Part shown: positions 26,422 through 35,904 of the stretch, piece after piece
Position numbering within the stretch: position 1 is the first letter of the stretch
Layout: every line of letters begins with the position of its first letter
NCBI GenBank assembly: GCA_031385325.1
Contig: JANNBJ010000170.1
Coordinates: 44,376-108,375 of the forward strand
From: SYFY01 sp031385325
GTDB lineage: Bacteria > Pseudomonadota > Gammaproteobacteria > Pseudomonadales > Azotimanducaceae
Direction: 5' to 3'
DNA length: 64,000 nt
Made by a program: the position numbers and the translations under genes
The notes under the pieces: generated by a model
Seen by the model: only the letters and a program-made list of their open reading frames with translations
Told to the model about the DNA's origin: nothing
Database searches by the model: none

Positions 26422-27570
26422 ATGCGCCTACTCTCGGTTCTGCTCACTTTGTTCATCGCCAACACTGCCCTGGCCGCGACGCCAGCAACGTCTCCGCTGC
26501 GCATGCCCGATCTCGGCGCGATGGTTGCCAATCTGCCTGCCGATGACATCGGCCTGCTGGCCCGCTTCCACTTCGCCACCCACACCAAGGATTTCGACCA
26601 GGCTCGCGCGTTTTATCGGACGCTTGGTTATACCGAAGGCATGAGTGGATTCCCGCTCTCCAATACTCACCGCATGGCAGAAGCGCTCGGCATGTTCGAC
26701 GAGTGCCAGTATGAACTCGTCAAAGGTGAGGTCATCTCGCTGCCAGGCAGTCTCAACACCGCCAATATCGACCTGCTGCAATTCAAGACGCCCTACAACG
26801 ACGCACCACCCTACGACCTGCCCAATCACCTGGGCATGGCGTACGCCGCACTGCTGACCACTGATCTGGCGAGTGACGTAACCTTCCTCAAAACCCAGGG
26901 TGTCACGCTGCTGTCCGAACCGTATGGCATTCCGGGTGACCGGTTTGTGTTCTTCCGCGATCCCGATGGTGTGCTGTACAAGCTCATGGAAACCGCACCG
27001 CCGCATGGTGACAAGGCAGCCAACATGCATCTGATCGCGATGCCCTATATCGGCATCAACGTCAGCGATCTCGACAAGTCACTCGCGTACTACAAGTCAC
27101 TCGGCTACACGCTGACCAAACCCGTGGCACAAACGACTGGCAGCCTCGAAGAAGCCAGGGCCTGGGGGCTGGATGCGCCCTTCGAGTTCAAGGGTGTCGA
27201 CATCGCGCTGGGTCGAGGTGACAACCACGTGTTGCGTCTGGTGCAGTGGATCAAGCCTTACAATCCTGACCCCGCTTATCCACCACCGATCAATCACAAA
27301 GGCATCAATCGCATCGCGCTGATGGTGCCGGATCTGGATCGGGCTGTGGCGATCATGAAGGCGAAAGGTGGCAAGTTCCTGTCCGAGATCGCGCCGTGCT
27401 GCTCAGGCTCCGGCGATGACACGACGGGCATCATTCATCTCATCGACCCGGATGGCATTTTCCTGGAATTGGTAGGACCGATTGCGAAGCAGGTGCTTCA
27501 GCCACCACCGCAAGGCTGCCCGGCACTGGAAATCAAGATGCCACCCAAGGTGGATTTGTCCAAGCCTTGA
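26422..27570 (+). CDS. Exported protein with two VOC (glyoxalase-type) domains
   Basis: A 382-residue protein with a signal peptide 'LLSVLLTLFIANTALAATP' cleaved after ALA near residue 19. Two vicinal-oxygen-chelate domains follow: the first from 'ARFHFATHTKDFDQARAFYRTLGY' to 'DRFVFFRDPDGVLYKLMET', the second from 'MPYIGINVSDLDKSLAYYKSLGY' to 'IIHLIDPDGIFLELVGP'. VOC proteins bind a metal between paired beta-alpha-beta modules and act in dioxygen cleavage, isomerisation or sequestration. Export to the periplasm is unusual for this superfamily. The substrate is unknown. Confidence 0.87.
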   Translation: MRLLSVLLTLFIANTALAATPATSPLRMPDLGAMVANLPADDIGLLARFHFATHTKDFDQARAFYRTLGYTEGMSGFPLSNTHRMAEALGMFDECQYELVKGEVISLPGSLNTANIDLLQFKTPYNDAPPYDLPNHLGMAYAALLTTDLASDVTFLKTQGVTLLSEPYGIPGDRFVFFRDPDGVLYKLMETAPPHGDKAANMHLIAMPYIGINVSDLDKSLAYYKSLGYTLTKPVAQTTGSLEEARAWGLDAPFEFKGVDIALGRGDNHVLRLVQWIKPYNPDPAYPPPINHKGINRIALMVPDLDRAVAIMKAKGGKFLSEIAPCCSGSGDDTTGIIHLIDPDGIFLELVGPIAKQVLQPPPQGCPALEIKMPPKVDLSKP

Positions 27571-27581
27571 ACTGCAACCCG

Positions 27582-27609
27582 GGGAAGTCCTGATCGTTCA
27601 GGGCTTCCC
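27582..27609 (+). terminator. Hairpin after the VOC gene
   Basis: A 12-bp stem (arms 27582-27593 and 27598-27609, one G-T wobble, four-base loop) lies 12 bases after the stop of the VOC gene. No T-run follows, so it may be a weak or bidirectional terminator, or an mRNA end-stabilising hairpin. Confidence 0.5.
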
Positions 27610-27718
27610 TCAACTACCACAGCTCGCGCGCCCCACCACGAGGGTTCTCGCCCCTCAGGTTGTGAGGCCCTTTCGACGGTGTTACGGTCCCGCCAGTTAT
27701 TTACCAGAGAAAACAAAG

Positions 27719-28615
27719 ATGGCCAGTCAGCAGATGCGTGAAGTCACGGCCTCACTACGCGCTCAGCGAGCCGTATCTCCCACCGGAACCGGAACGGTGG
27801 CCGATATGCGCGCTGGCATGGAAGCCCAACAGGGTGGTCTGCCGATTCCAGTAGACGTTGATGCACTGGACCTGACGGTTGCCGGTCGACCCGCGCGACG
27901 AATCCGCACTCCTGGAGTGCGTGAAGATCGTGGCACGCTGTACCTGCATGGTGGTGGTTACGTCATGGGTTCTCTCAATACCCATCACGAACTCATGGGT
28001 CGCATCGCTCGTGTGACCAACGCGCAGATACTTGGCCTGGATTATCGACTCGCACCAGAACATCTTTATCCCGCTGCTGTCGACGACGCAGTAGGCGCCT
28101 ATCTGTGGATTCTCGAACAAGGCATCGCACCAGAGCACATTGTCATCGCCGGGGATTCGGCGGGCGGTGGCCTGACGCTCGCGACCTTGCTCGTCATTCG
28201 TGACCGTAAACTGCCGATGCCAGCCGGCGCGATACTGTTTTCACCCTGGACCGACCTGACCTCAAGTGGTGCCAGCGTTGTGACCCGCGCTGACGCCGAC
28301 CCGATGATCGGGCCTGAGGTTCTTCTGCCAATGGCTGCGCACTATGCGGGTAACCAGTCGAGCAACACGCCCGGGATTTCCCCACTGTTCGGTGATCTTC
28401 ATGGTCTATCTCCCCTGTTGATCCAGGTGGGTGACGCAGAAGTGCTGCTGGATGATTCAACACGATTGCACGAGCTCGCCCAGGCCGCCGGAGTGAATAG
28501 CACTCTGCATGTTTTTCCCGAGGCTTTTCATGTCTTTCAGGCTGTTCCCAACCTGCCAGAGTCGACTGAAGCACTCGCCGAGGTAGGTGCATTCTTCAAT
28601 CGGGTCATGGGCTGA
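27719..28615 (+). CDS. Alpha/beta hydrolase of the HSL (acetyl esterase) family
   Basis: A 298-residue esterase. 'LYLHGGGYVMGS' is the HGGG oxyanion-hole motif, 'VIAGDSAGGGLTLA' the nucleophile elbow (GDSAGG), 'DADPMIGPEV' and 'HGLSPLLIQVGDAEVLLDDS' contain the catalytic Asp region, and 'LHVFPEAFHVFQ' the catalytic His. ATG 27719 begins the family-like part; the upstream open frame is antisense-like and has no similarity. Substrates are usually short-chain esters or lactones. Confidence 0.9.
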   Translation: MASQQMREVTASLRAQRAVSPTGTGTVADMRAGMEAQQGGLPIPVDVDALDLTVAGRPARRIRTPGVREDRGTLYLHGGGYVMGSLNTHHELMGRIARVTNAQILGLDYRLAPEHLYPAAVDDAVGAYLWILEQGIAPEHIVIAGDSAGGGLTLATLLVIRDRKLPMPAGAILFSPWTDLTSSGASVVTRADADPMIGPEVLLPMAAHYAGNQSSNTPGISPLFGDLHGLSPLLIQVGDAEVLLDDSTRLHELAQAAGVNSTLHVFPEAFHVFQAVPNLPESTEALAEVGAFFNRVMG

Positions 28616-28620
28616 TCTCG

Positions 28621-30015
28621 TCACTGACCCGAATCTTTCTGGAGCGAATACTGGCCGATTCGAGATTGAGTCGAATCGACGATGTCTTCGCGCAAGGTCC
28701 GTGCGGCTCGGAGGTAGTGCCATGCCGACCACAGATTCACCACCGACATGATGCACAGCGCGTACTTCAGGCCGTCAGCGCGCGCGGCCTCCAGCGCCAT
28801 ACCTTGAGTCACCAGATCATCACGAATGAGATCGCTGAACAGTCCCGTCAGCATGGGACCCAGACCGATCCCGATCAGGTTGAGGATGAACATCAACAAG
28901 GCGCCGCCTACTGCACGCTCATTGACACCGATGAGTTGATGCGTAGCGGCAACGCTCGGTCCCAGGTAGGTGGCGCCTAAAGCAATCGCCGGAATCATGA
29001 GCGGTAGCACCATCCACTGGCCGGGCAACAGCAACGCCATCAACCAGACCGGCACGTTGATCAGCAGCGCCACTGCCGGCACCCACATCTGGTAACGCGG
29101 ATCACCGCCGTGGCGTTGGGAGAAAATATCGCTGAGTTTGCCGCCAAGATACGTACCCGTAAGCCCGCCGGTGAGTGTGATGATCGCAAGCCAGGTACTG
29201 GTTTCGGTCAGCGACATGCCGTGTGAACGCATGAGGAACGCCGAGTAGTAACTATTCAGTCCATAACCAACCAGCGCATGCAGGCCTGCCGCCAGCGAGA
29301 GATGCCGGAACGACGGCAGCGAGTACAACTTCTTCAGGACTGCCATGGCCGCGGGAGGCGCACCGGCGACATAGCCGGCTGGTTCCGAAAATCCACGCGG
29401 TGGTTCGCGCAGGGTCAGCTTCAGCACAATGGCGATAACGATGCCAGGCAACCCCACCATATAAAACGCAGTGCGCCAGCCATAGTGCTGGGCGACATAC
29501 CCGGCGACGATGAAGCCGATGAACTGGCCGAGATAGACACCAAGTGAATACACCGACATCGCCGTTGCACGTCTGCGCGCCGGGAAATAGTCCGAAATGA
29601 TGGAGTAGGCCGAAGGGTTGCAACCCGCTTCGCCAACACCAACCCCAACCCGCGCAAAAAACAGCTGAACAAAACTCGTTGCCTGCGCCGTCAATGCAGT
29701 GGCTGCGCTCCAAACGATCAGCGCGATCGTGATGATATTCACGCGACTATGCCGGTCCGCATAACGAGCAATCGGCAAACCAAGCGTCGCATAAAAGATT
29801 GCAAAAGCAACACCGCTGAGCAGTCCCAGCTGCAAGTCGCTGAAATCAAATTCCTGGCGGATCGGCTCCATGAGTATCGACAGCAGCTGCCGGTCGACAT
29901 AACTCAGGCCGTAAACGACAAACAGGATGAAGAGCACGTAGTTTCGATAGGCCGCGCTGGCGACAAAGCCACCCGATTGACTGTTCAATGACTCATGCTC
30001 GACCGGTGTGCTCAC
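28621..30015 (-). CDS. MFS transporter
   Basis: A 464-residue major facilitator with 12 predicted membrane segments. 'YVLFILFVVYGLSYVDRQLLSIL' opens TM1, and 'GLPIARYADRHSRVNIITIAL' is the MFS loop 2-3 motif (G-x3-D-x2-R-x-R type). 'GVGEAGCNPSAYSIISDYFPARRRATAMSVYSLG' matches the spinster/hexuronate-like group. ATG 30015 is the start. It converges on the esterase (5 bases between stops) and is divergent from the ECF sigma gene. The cargo is unknown; members of this group often move organic acids or lipids such as sphingosine phosphate in eukaryotes, which is only suggestive. Confidence 0.88.
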   Translation of the reverse strand: MSTPVEHESLNSQSGGFVASAAYRNYVLFILFVVYGLSYVDRQLLSILMEPIRQEFDFSDLQLGLLSGVAFAIFYATLGLPIARYADRHSRVNIITIALIVWSAATALTAQATSFVQLFFARVGVGVGEAGCNPSAYSIISDYFPARRRATAMSVYSLGVYLGQFIGFIVAGYVAQHYGWRTAFYMVGLPGIVIAIVLKLTLREPPRGFSEPAGYVAGAPPAAMAVLKKLYSLPSFRHLSLAAGLHALVGYGLNSYYSAFLMRSHGMSLTETSTWLAIITLTGGLTGTYLGGKLSDIFSQRHGGDPRYQMWVPAVALLINVPVWLMALLLPGQWMVLPLMIPAIALGATYLGPSVAATHQLIGVNERAVGGALLMFILNLIGIGLGPMLTGLFSDLIRDDLVTQGMALEAARADGLKYALCIMSVVNLWSAWHYLRAARTLREDIVDSTQSRIGQYSLQKDSGQ

Positions 30016-30237
30016 GTGTGGATTGCTCTTGGCGATATCAGGAACGCATCAGAAGATGGCCATACGGACCTGCCGAACGAATCGAGTTCGAACCTGGTCG
30101 ATCAAGCAGCAATGCACGAAAGCCGCTCCCCAACCGGCAGTATGCAGTCATTTTCCTGCCCGGGGGAGATGGCAAAACAAGTTCGCAACAGGTCGCGATT
30201 GATTCTGCCATCGGATCGAGTCTAACCTCGATCATCC

Positions 30238-30909
30238 ATGCAGTGGCCGGGTAACGTGCATGTCCAGAACTTTGCAGGATCGGGAACACTCCCTCACACG
30301 GGACGTCCGGTGACGACACCTCACACCGAGGATCTCACACTCGTCGGTCGTATCCTGCTCAAGGACCGACTGGCCTTCGACAGTTTTTTTGGGCTCTACT
30401 TTCCCAGGCTGTGCAGATTTGCCGTTCGACGTTTGAGCGATCCGGAAACTTGTGAGGATGTGGTGCAGGAGACCTTGCTGAAAGCGTTGCGCCACCTCGG
30501 CGACTATCGCGGAGAGGCAGCCTTGTTCACCTGGCTCTGCACAATCTGCAGCAACGAAATTGCGAACTGGTATCGCAAACACGGGCAGCGCCTCTCGAAG
30601 CAGGTAGCTCTTGATGACGAGCCAGACCTCTCCATCTCGCTGGAACATTTGTCGACAGCAAACGGTGAAGAAACGGTTCAGTTGCAGATGACCATCCAGC
30701 TGATACTCGATCAGCTTCCCGACAACTACGGCAAAGCGCTGGAGTGGAAGTACCTGGACGGCCTACGGGTGGAAGAAATCGCTACCCGCTTGCAGACCAC
30801 GGTCATTGGCGCGCAATCCCTGCTGGCACGCGCGCGAACTGCATTTCGGTCCAGCGCTCAGAAAGTCGATGCCGACAAAACGGTCGCGCTCAACGGAGCA
30901 TCAACATGA
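30238..30909 (+). CDS. ECF-type RNA polymerase sigma factor
   Basis: The 223-residue protein shows region 2, 'FDSFFGLYFPRLCRFAVRRLSDPETCEDVVQETLLKALRHLGDYRGEAALFTWLCTICSNEIANWYRKH', and region 4, 'LPDNYGKALEWKYLDGLRVEEIATRLQTTVIGAQSLLARARTAF' (quoted in parts of the family pattern). The start is uncertain: ATG 30238 gives a 24-residue non-conserved extension, while GTG 30310 gives a start right before region 2. Its stop overlaps the FecR start as ATGA. With FecR and a TonB receptor next door it fits a cell-surface signalling triad. Confidence 0.88.
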   Translation: MQWPGNVHVQNFAGSGTLPHTGRPVTTPHTEDLTLVGRILLKDRLAFDSFFGLYFPRLCRFAVRRLSDPETCEDVVQETLLKALRHLGDYRGEAALFTWLCTICSNEIANWYRKHGQRLSKQVALDDEPDLSISLEHLSTANGEETVQLQMTIQLILDQLPDNYGKALEWKYLDGLRVEEIATRLQTTVIGAQSLLARARTAFRSSAQKVDADKTVALNGAST

Positions 30910-31964
30910 GGGATCCAGATGAAATCGGTGATTCACACCCGGCAACCGGTGACGAAGACGCGGACGACGATGTTCGCAAACTGATGATGATTGCAGACAA
31001 ACGCTGGGAACTTCCTTCTGCAGCACGCGCGCGTGTCTACTCCGCGACGCTTGAAGCATTCGAGGCGATGCCTGAACCGGGTCCAGACAGTCAAGCGTCC
31101 ATGCGTGTGGGTGACTCGGACTATGCCTGGCGATACGCCTTGGCAGCCTCTTGCGTGATCGCGTTGGGTGCTACGCTACTGTTCTTGCCAACAGGTCCTG
31201 ACGCAACAACAACGCCAGCGCCAGCAGTCGCGACAGTTCTTTACACCGAAGGCGACTCGACAATCGACGGCCATCAACTGGTGTCCGGTGATGAACTCGC
31301 CATCAACACAACACTGGAAACTGGCGCAGACGGACGCCTGCAGTTGAGATTGTCATCCGGTGTCGAGCTTCGCATCGATGGTTATACCCGGTTGATGCTG
31401 ACCAGCAACGCACAGGTGCAATTGCTCGACGGTCGCATCTACCTCGACGCCGCTGATGGTAGTACGGTGCAGGTAGGCACACCGATGGGGAATGTCACGG
31501 ACATCGGCACACAGTTCGTTGTCGAAGTGGACAAGCGGCAGCTGGGCGTGATTGTCAGGGAAGGCGCCGTGGAGGTTGCGCAGGGTTCAAACACTGATGT
31601 AGCCAGGGCTCAACCCGGCAACGGTGAGAAGTTGCTCTTCAGCGAACACGGGCTCGTGTCCAGAGCAGCCATGTCCACCACCGACCCTTACTGGCACTGG
31701 ATCGGCTTCGCAAGCATTGCCTACAAACTCGATAGCGGCACCCTGGATGACTATCTGCACAAGTCGGCGCGCGAATGCGGGTTACAGTTGAGATATTCTG
31801 ACTCGGGCAGCCAGCATGCAGCGCAGACAATCCGCCCCTACGGAACCACCTCGCTGTCCGGTTGTCTGGTTGCGATTGATGAAGTTCTGGTCACGAATGG
31901 CCTGCAGCGGATATCGGCTGACGACGTCTATCAGCTGGTGATCGACTTTGACAAAGGCGATTGA
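30906..31964 (+). CDS. FecR-family anti-sigma/sensor protein
   Basis: A 352-residue protein from ATG 30906, overlapping the sigma stop by four bases. The cytosolic part is about 1-75, one membrane segment 'YALAASCVIALGATLLFL' follows, then the FecR domain 'VLYTEGDSTIDGHQLVSGDELAINTTLETGADGRLQLRLSSGVELRIDG' and 'GTPMGNVTDIGTQFVVEVDKRQLGVIVREGAVEV'. The C-terminal 80 residues resemble the STN (secretin/TonB short) fold. FecR proteins pass a signal from the receptor to the sigma factor. There is no zinc-finger His/Cys set at the N-terminus. Confidence 0.88.
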   Translation: MRDPDEIGDSHPATGDEDADDDVRKLMMIADKRWELPSAARARVYSATLEAFEAMPEPGPDSQASMRVGDSDYAWRYALAASCVIALGATLLFLPTGPDATTTPAPAVATVLYTEGDSTIDGHQLVSGDELAINTTLETGADGRLQLRLSSGVELRIDGYTRLMLTSNAQVQLLDGRIYLDAADGSTVQVGTPMGNVTDIGTQFVVEVDKRQLGVIVREGAVEVAQGSNTDVARAQPGNGEKLLFSEHGLVSRAAMSTTDPYWHWIGFASIAYKLDSGTLDDYLHKSARECGLQLRYSDSGSQHAAQTIRPYGTTSLSGCLVAIDEVLVTNGLQRISADDVYQLVIDFDKGD

Positions 31965-31986
31965 TAGTCATGTACAACCAAGCTTG

Positions 31987-34599
31987 ATGTCCAGGCGTCG
32001 AAACGCTGTCTGTGCCAACATGGTCAACCGTCTCAAGGTCGGCATCGGGTCTGTTGTTCTCTGGATCGCAACCGCGTGCTGTCTGGCCATCCAATCAGGT
32101 GTTGCTGCAGAAGTTGCGCCACTCGAGTTCGCTGGTCGCACGGTCAAGGAAATACTGGCGCATTACGAAAGCCAGGGTGAAACCTTCATATACAGCAGCG
32201 ACGTGCTCTCACCGACTGCACGTTTTCCAGCAGAACCTCCCGCCGGAGCAGGCATTGAACGCCTGAACTCGGCGCTGTTGTCACTGAATGTACAGCTCCA
32301 GCCTGCCGCCAGTGCTGTTGCCGGCGCTTCGCGTCGGTGGTTGATCGTCCCTGTGTTACCCAAGGCCGCGCCTGTACTGGCACAGATTTCCGGACGGGTC
32401 ATCGATGCAATCGAAGGTCGATCGCTTGCCAACGCAGTCATCCGTTGTGGCAGTACGCAGGCTGTCAGTGACCAACATGGCCGATTCAGGCTGGCGAGAT
32501 CGTTGTGCGGCGATCGGATTCTTGTCAGCGCTGACAATTTTCAACACACACAACGTAGGCTCCGGATTTCGTCGGAACGTATGACGATACAACTACGACC
32601 AATCAATCGGATCGAAGAGGTTGTTGTGGTAGCCAGTCGCTACGCGATAGAGCATGAAGCAAGCCGTCACGAAACACTGGATGCGTGGCGATTGGTCAAC
32701 ACACCCGAGTTGGGTGATGACGCCATTCGAGTAGTCAATCAACTGCCGGGGACAGCCTCAGTCGGACTATCTGCTCGGCCACAATTCAGGGGCGGTGCAA
32801 CGGACGAGACGCTGATCGTGTTCAATCATGTCGAGTTGCTTGATCCCTACCACCTGAAAGACTTTGAGAGCATCTTTTCGAGTGTCAATCCTGCGTTGAT
32901 TCGCAGTATCGACGTTTACACCGGAGGCTTCCCGTCCAGATACGGAGACCGCCTGAGCGGCGTGCTCGACATCGCAACCAACAATGAGTTCGACGAGTTT
33001 GGCGGGCAGGTTTCAATAAGCCTTCTGAGCCTCGGTGCGAAAGTACACAGCGCGCCCGACGCAGAAAACTACCGTTGGGTAGGCGCGGCGCGGCGCGGCA
33101 CACTGGACTTCGTTTCCAAAAAGCTCAAGGACACGTTTGGCAAACCCGCCTACAGTGACGCCTACGCGCAGTTCGTCTGGTCGCCAACCGACACCCAGGA
33201 AGTGGACATGGGCGTGTTGTGGTTCGGCGACACGCTCGAAGTCGACACGATTGACGAACTCGCCGAAGGGGAACTCGCGAACGCTCGATACAGAAATCTG
33301 TACGCCTGGCTTCAGTGGATCGTCAGGGATAACCACGGCTGGTCGCATCGAACCACGCTGTCCACCGTGCGTATCGATCAGGACCGCCACGGCATGGAAA
33401 TCGATTCCGACACCGATGAATTTTTCGGCTCAGTCGACGATCACCGTGAATTCCGTATTGTGCAGATCGCCCACAGCTCGACCAGCACACTGAACGACGC
33501 GTGGAAGCTCGATCTCGGCGCGCGGCTGCACTTTCAGCGCGGACGCTACGACTACCGTTCCGACGTTGAACGGGGTGACCTCGCCGATCTGTTCGGAACA
33601 GAATCTGAATTTCAGCGAAACATTCAGGTCAAATTGAATGGGCCGGTCGGCGGCGCCTACGCGGCTCTTCGTGGAACGCTGAACCCGAGGCTGTTCATCG
33701 AAGCAGGCATTCGCTGGGATTTCCAGAAATTTGCCGATGAAGGCGGCCTGGATCAACAAGTCAGTCCACGCACCAGTCTGCGCTACGACCTGACAGACCG
33801 GACGTCTATCCGGGCATCCTTCGGCAGGTTCAGCCAATCCGAGGGAATCCATGAGTTGCAGGTTGCAGATGGTTATAGCCGCTATCAGCGTCCACAGGAA
33901 GCAGACCACTTTGTGATCGGGCTTGACCACTCGTTCTCCGACTCGACCAGCTTGCGGATCGAGGCATTCAACAAGAAAGTCAGACACAGAAAACGGCGAT
34001 TCGAAAATCTGTTCGATCAGCTTTCCATCATTCCGGAACTCGGGTCTGACCGATATGAAATCCCGGCTGGTTCAGCCAGTGCCAGGGGTCTCGAGATCGG
34101 CATGACCTTCAGACCCGACGACAACACCGAGCTGTGGGGCAGCTACAGTCTTGCGGATTCGCGCGACCGCGTGAGTGGGCGTTGGCAACCACGCACATGG
34201 GACCAACGGCATACCTTCCGCGCTGGTTTGGTACTGGACCGACAGCCATGGTCGATTGGCGCAACCGTTTCATGGCACTCCGGTTGGCGCACAACCACGC
34301 TACCGGACGTGGTCTACCTGAACGACGAAGGTGATCTGCCAATCCTGCCACTGTCGATCAACAATCGAAAGTTGCCGAGCTATTTCAGCGTAGACGCAAG
34401 AATCTCCCGGACCTGGCGTTGGTCGCGCGACTCACTGGAGTTGTTTGCAGAACTGACCAATGTTACTGACAGACGCAACATCGGCGCTTACGGCTACGAA
34501 CTTGAGACCGACGAAGAGGCAGGTACCGCGAGGCTCGTGCGGGAAAACGATCCCCTCATTCCATTCATTCCCTCAGTCGGCTTTACCTTCAACTTCTAG
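31987..34599 (+). CDS. TonB-dependent outer-membrane receptor with STN signalling domain
   Basis: About 870 residues from ATG 31987 (a second ATG at 32020 is possible). A hydrophobic signal 'IGSVVLWIATACCLAIQSGVAA' is followed by an STN domain ('LEFAGRTVKEILAHYESQGETFIYSSDVL'), then a carboxypeptidase-like repeat domain ('ISGRVIDAIEGRSLANAVIRC'), a plug ('LVNTPELGDDAIRVVNQLPGTA', 'IRSIDVYTGGFPSRYGDRLSGVLDI') and a beta-barrel ending in 'FTFNF' with a C-terminal Phe. The STN domain talks to FecR, so ligand capture may switch on the ECF sigma factor. The ligand is not recognisable. Confidence 0.9.
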   Translation: MSRRRNAVCANMVNRLKVGIGSVVLWIATACCLAIQSGVAAEVAPLEFAGRTVKEILAHYESQGETFIYSSDVLSPTARFPAEPPAGAGIERLNSALLSLNVQLQPAASAVAGASRRWLIVPVLPKAAPVLAQISGRVIDAIEGRSLANAVIRCGSTQAVSDQHGRFRLARSLCGDRILVSADNFQHTQRRLRISSERMTIQLRPINRIEEVVVVASRYAIEHEASRHETLDAWRLVNTPELGDDAIRVVNQLPGTASVGLSARPQFRGGATDETLIVFNHVELLDPYHLKDFESIFSSVNPALIRSIDVYTGGFPSRYGDRLSGVLDIATNNEFDEFGGQVSISLLSLGAKVHSAPDAENYRWVGAARRGTLDFVSKKLKDTFGKPAYSDAYAQFVWSPTDTQEVDMGVLWFGDTLEVDTIDELAEGELANARYRNLYAWLQWIVRDNHGWSHRTTLSTVRIDQDRHGMEIDSDTDEFFGSVDDHREFRIVQIAHSSTSTLNDAWKLDLGARLHFQRGRYDYRSDVERGDLADLFGTESEFQRNIQVKLNGPVGGAYAALRGTLNPRLFIEAGIRWDFQKFADEGGLDQQVSPRTSLRYDLTDRTSIRASFGRFSQSEGIHELQVADGYSRYQRPQEADHFVIGLDHSFSDSTSLRIEAFNKKVRHRKRRFENLFDQLSIIPELGSDRYEIPAGSASARGLEIGMTFRPDDNTELWGSYSLADSRDRVSGRWQPRTWDQRHTFRAGLVLDRQPWSIGATVSWHSGWRTTTLPDVVYLNDEGDLPILPLSINNRKLPSYFSVDARISRTWRWSRDSLELFAELTNVTDRRNIGAYGYELETDEEAGTARLVRENDPLIPFIPSVGFTFNF

Positions 34600-34657
34600 G
34601 CAAGTCCGCGATTGGTTCACGGGGTACGGTTGGTCTAACTGCCTACCAACCACGGCA

Positions 34658-35653
34658 ATGACCAATATGAAACGACTCACTTTGATTACGATGCTTGTGA
34701 CTACAAGCCTCTTCCTTGCACCAATCGCCTACGGCAAACCGCCGGGAGCTTGTACCAGCACGGCCGAGACCCTGGAGAAATCCTGCCGATCCGAAGTGGC
34801 GGCCGACTATCAGAAGACAATCGCCGTTTGCACCAATTCTGCAAGCAATCGCGACTGTATCCTCGCGGCAAGGACTGTTCGGGACGAGACTCTTGAAGAA
34901 TGCGACGCCGTCAGTGACGCACGAGAAGATGTGTGTGGCGCACTGGGCGAAGCCAAGTATCAACCCAGATTTGGCCCCGAATTCGCTACCGAATTCGTCA
35001 ACCCCCGTGATATCGGCACCCGGGTTGCGCCCAATCCGTTCCACTCGCTGGTGGTCGGAGCGCGTCACGTGTACGAAAAGGCGTTTGTTGATGAGGAGGG
35101 ACAGGCACAGATCGAACGTGTCGTGGTGACCGTCACCAACCGAACCAAACTGATTGATGGCATCAGCTGTCGTGTTGTCCGCGACGTAGTGAGTGTGGAT
35201 GACAAGGTAGTCGAAGACACCGAAGACTGGTTCGCACAGGACGTTTACGGCAACGTCTGGTACTGCGGCGAATTGTCTCAGGACTTTGAAGAATTTGAGG
35301 GAGATCGACCAGAACTGGTTGAGCTCGTCAGTCTGCACGGTTCGTTCAAAGCCGGTCGGGACGGCGCCAAAGCGGGCATCATCATGCTGGCACAACCCCA
35401 GGTTGGCATGACCTATCGGGAAGAGGCATTCTGGAACGAAGCGGAAGATCTGTCAGAGGTGCTCAGCCTTACCGCCAGTGAATCGGTTCCCGCTGCTCGC
35501 TGCAGTGGCAACTGCCTGAAGCTGCGTGCGTTCACGCCGGTTGATCCCGGCAAGAACGAATTCAAGTACTACGTACCCGGCATCGGCGAGATCCTCTCGG
35601 TGAATGGAAGTACCGGTTCGCGCGCACAACTGGTTGAATTCACTATTCCATAG
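34658..35653 (+). CDS. Secreted Cys-rich protein of unknown function
   Basis: About 331 residues. 'LTLITMLVTTSLFLAPIAYG' is a signal peptide. The next 75 residues hold six Cys (in ACTS, SCRS, VCTN, DCIL, ECDA, VCGA) with spacing that suggests a disulfide-braced helical hairpin; four more Cys come later, ten in all. The C-terminal 200 residues are beta-rich ('QIERVVVTVTNRTKLIDGISCRVVRDVV', 'GNVWYCGE') and could bind a small ligand. It follows the TonB receptor by 58 bases and ends in a terminator, so it probably belongs to the same regulon as a surface or periplasmic partner. I do not recognise the family. Confidence 0.8.
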   Translation: MTNMKRLTLITMLVTTSLFLAPIAYGKPPGACTSTAETLEKSCRSEVAADYQKTIAVCTNSASNRDCILAARTVRDETLEECDAVSDAREDVCGALGEAKYQPRFGPEFATEFVNPRDIGTRVAPNPFHSLVVGARHVYEKAFVDEEGQAQIERVVVTVTNRTKLIDGISCRVVRDVVSVDDKVVEDTEDWFAQDVYGNVWYCGELSQDFEEFEGDRPELVELVSLHGSFKAGRDGAKAGIIMLAQPQVGMTYREEAFWNEAEDLSEVLSLTASESVPAARCSGNCLKLRAFTPVDPGKNEFKYYVPGIGEILSVNGSTGSRAQLVEFTIP

Positions 35654-35664
35654 CACACGCTACC

Positions 35665-35692
35665 GCGCGATCTGCATCCTCACAGATCGCGC
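35665..35692. repeat. 10-bp inverted repeat before the terminator
   Basis: Arms gcgcgatctg (35665-35674) and cagatcgcgc (35683-35692) pair perfectly around an 8-base loop. It sits 9 bases after the stop of the Cys-rich gene and just upstream of a second, T-tailed hairpin. It may protect the 3' end of the transcript. Confidence 0.7.
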
Positions 35693-35703
35693 ACTGCAAA
35701 CAG

Positions 35704-35731
35704 ACGGCTGCAACACGCAGCCGTTTTCTTT
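35704..35731 (+). terminator. Rho-independent terminator of the sigma/FecR/receptor unit
   Basis: An 8-bp perfect stem acggctgc/gcagccgt with a 5-base loop is followed directly by TTTCTTT. It closes the plus-strand unit 30238-35653. Confidence 0.85.
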
Positions 35732-35904
35732 GGCGCTCCCTGCATCCACTCTGATCGTTGGCACCACGTTCCCTGTCCCCGACCTTGCATCTCACGTTTC
35801 GAAGATCCCTGATGTAGTCCCCTCCTCCATTCAACCAATCGCGCCAAGGGGTCCTCTGCGCGTAGAATTTCACGCATCGACAACAATCTGAAAGCGGGGA
35901 CAGC

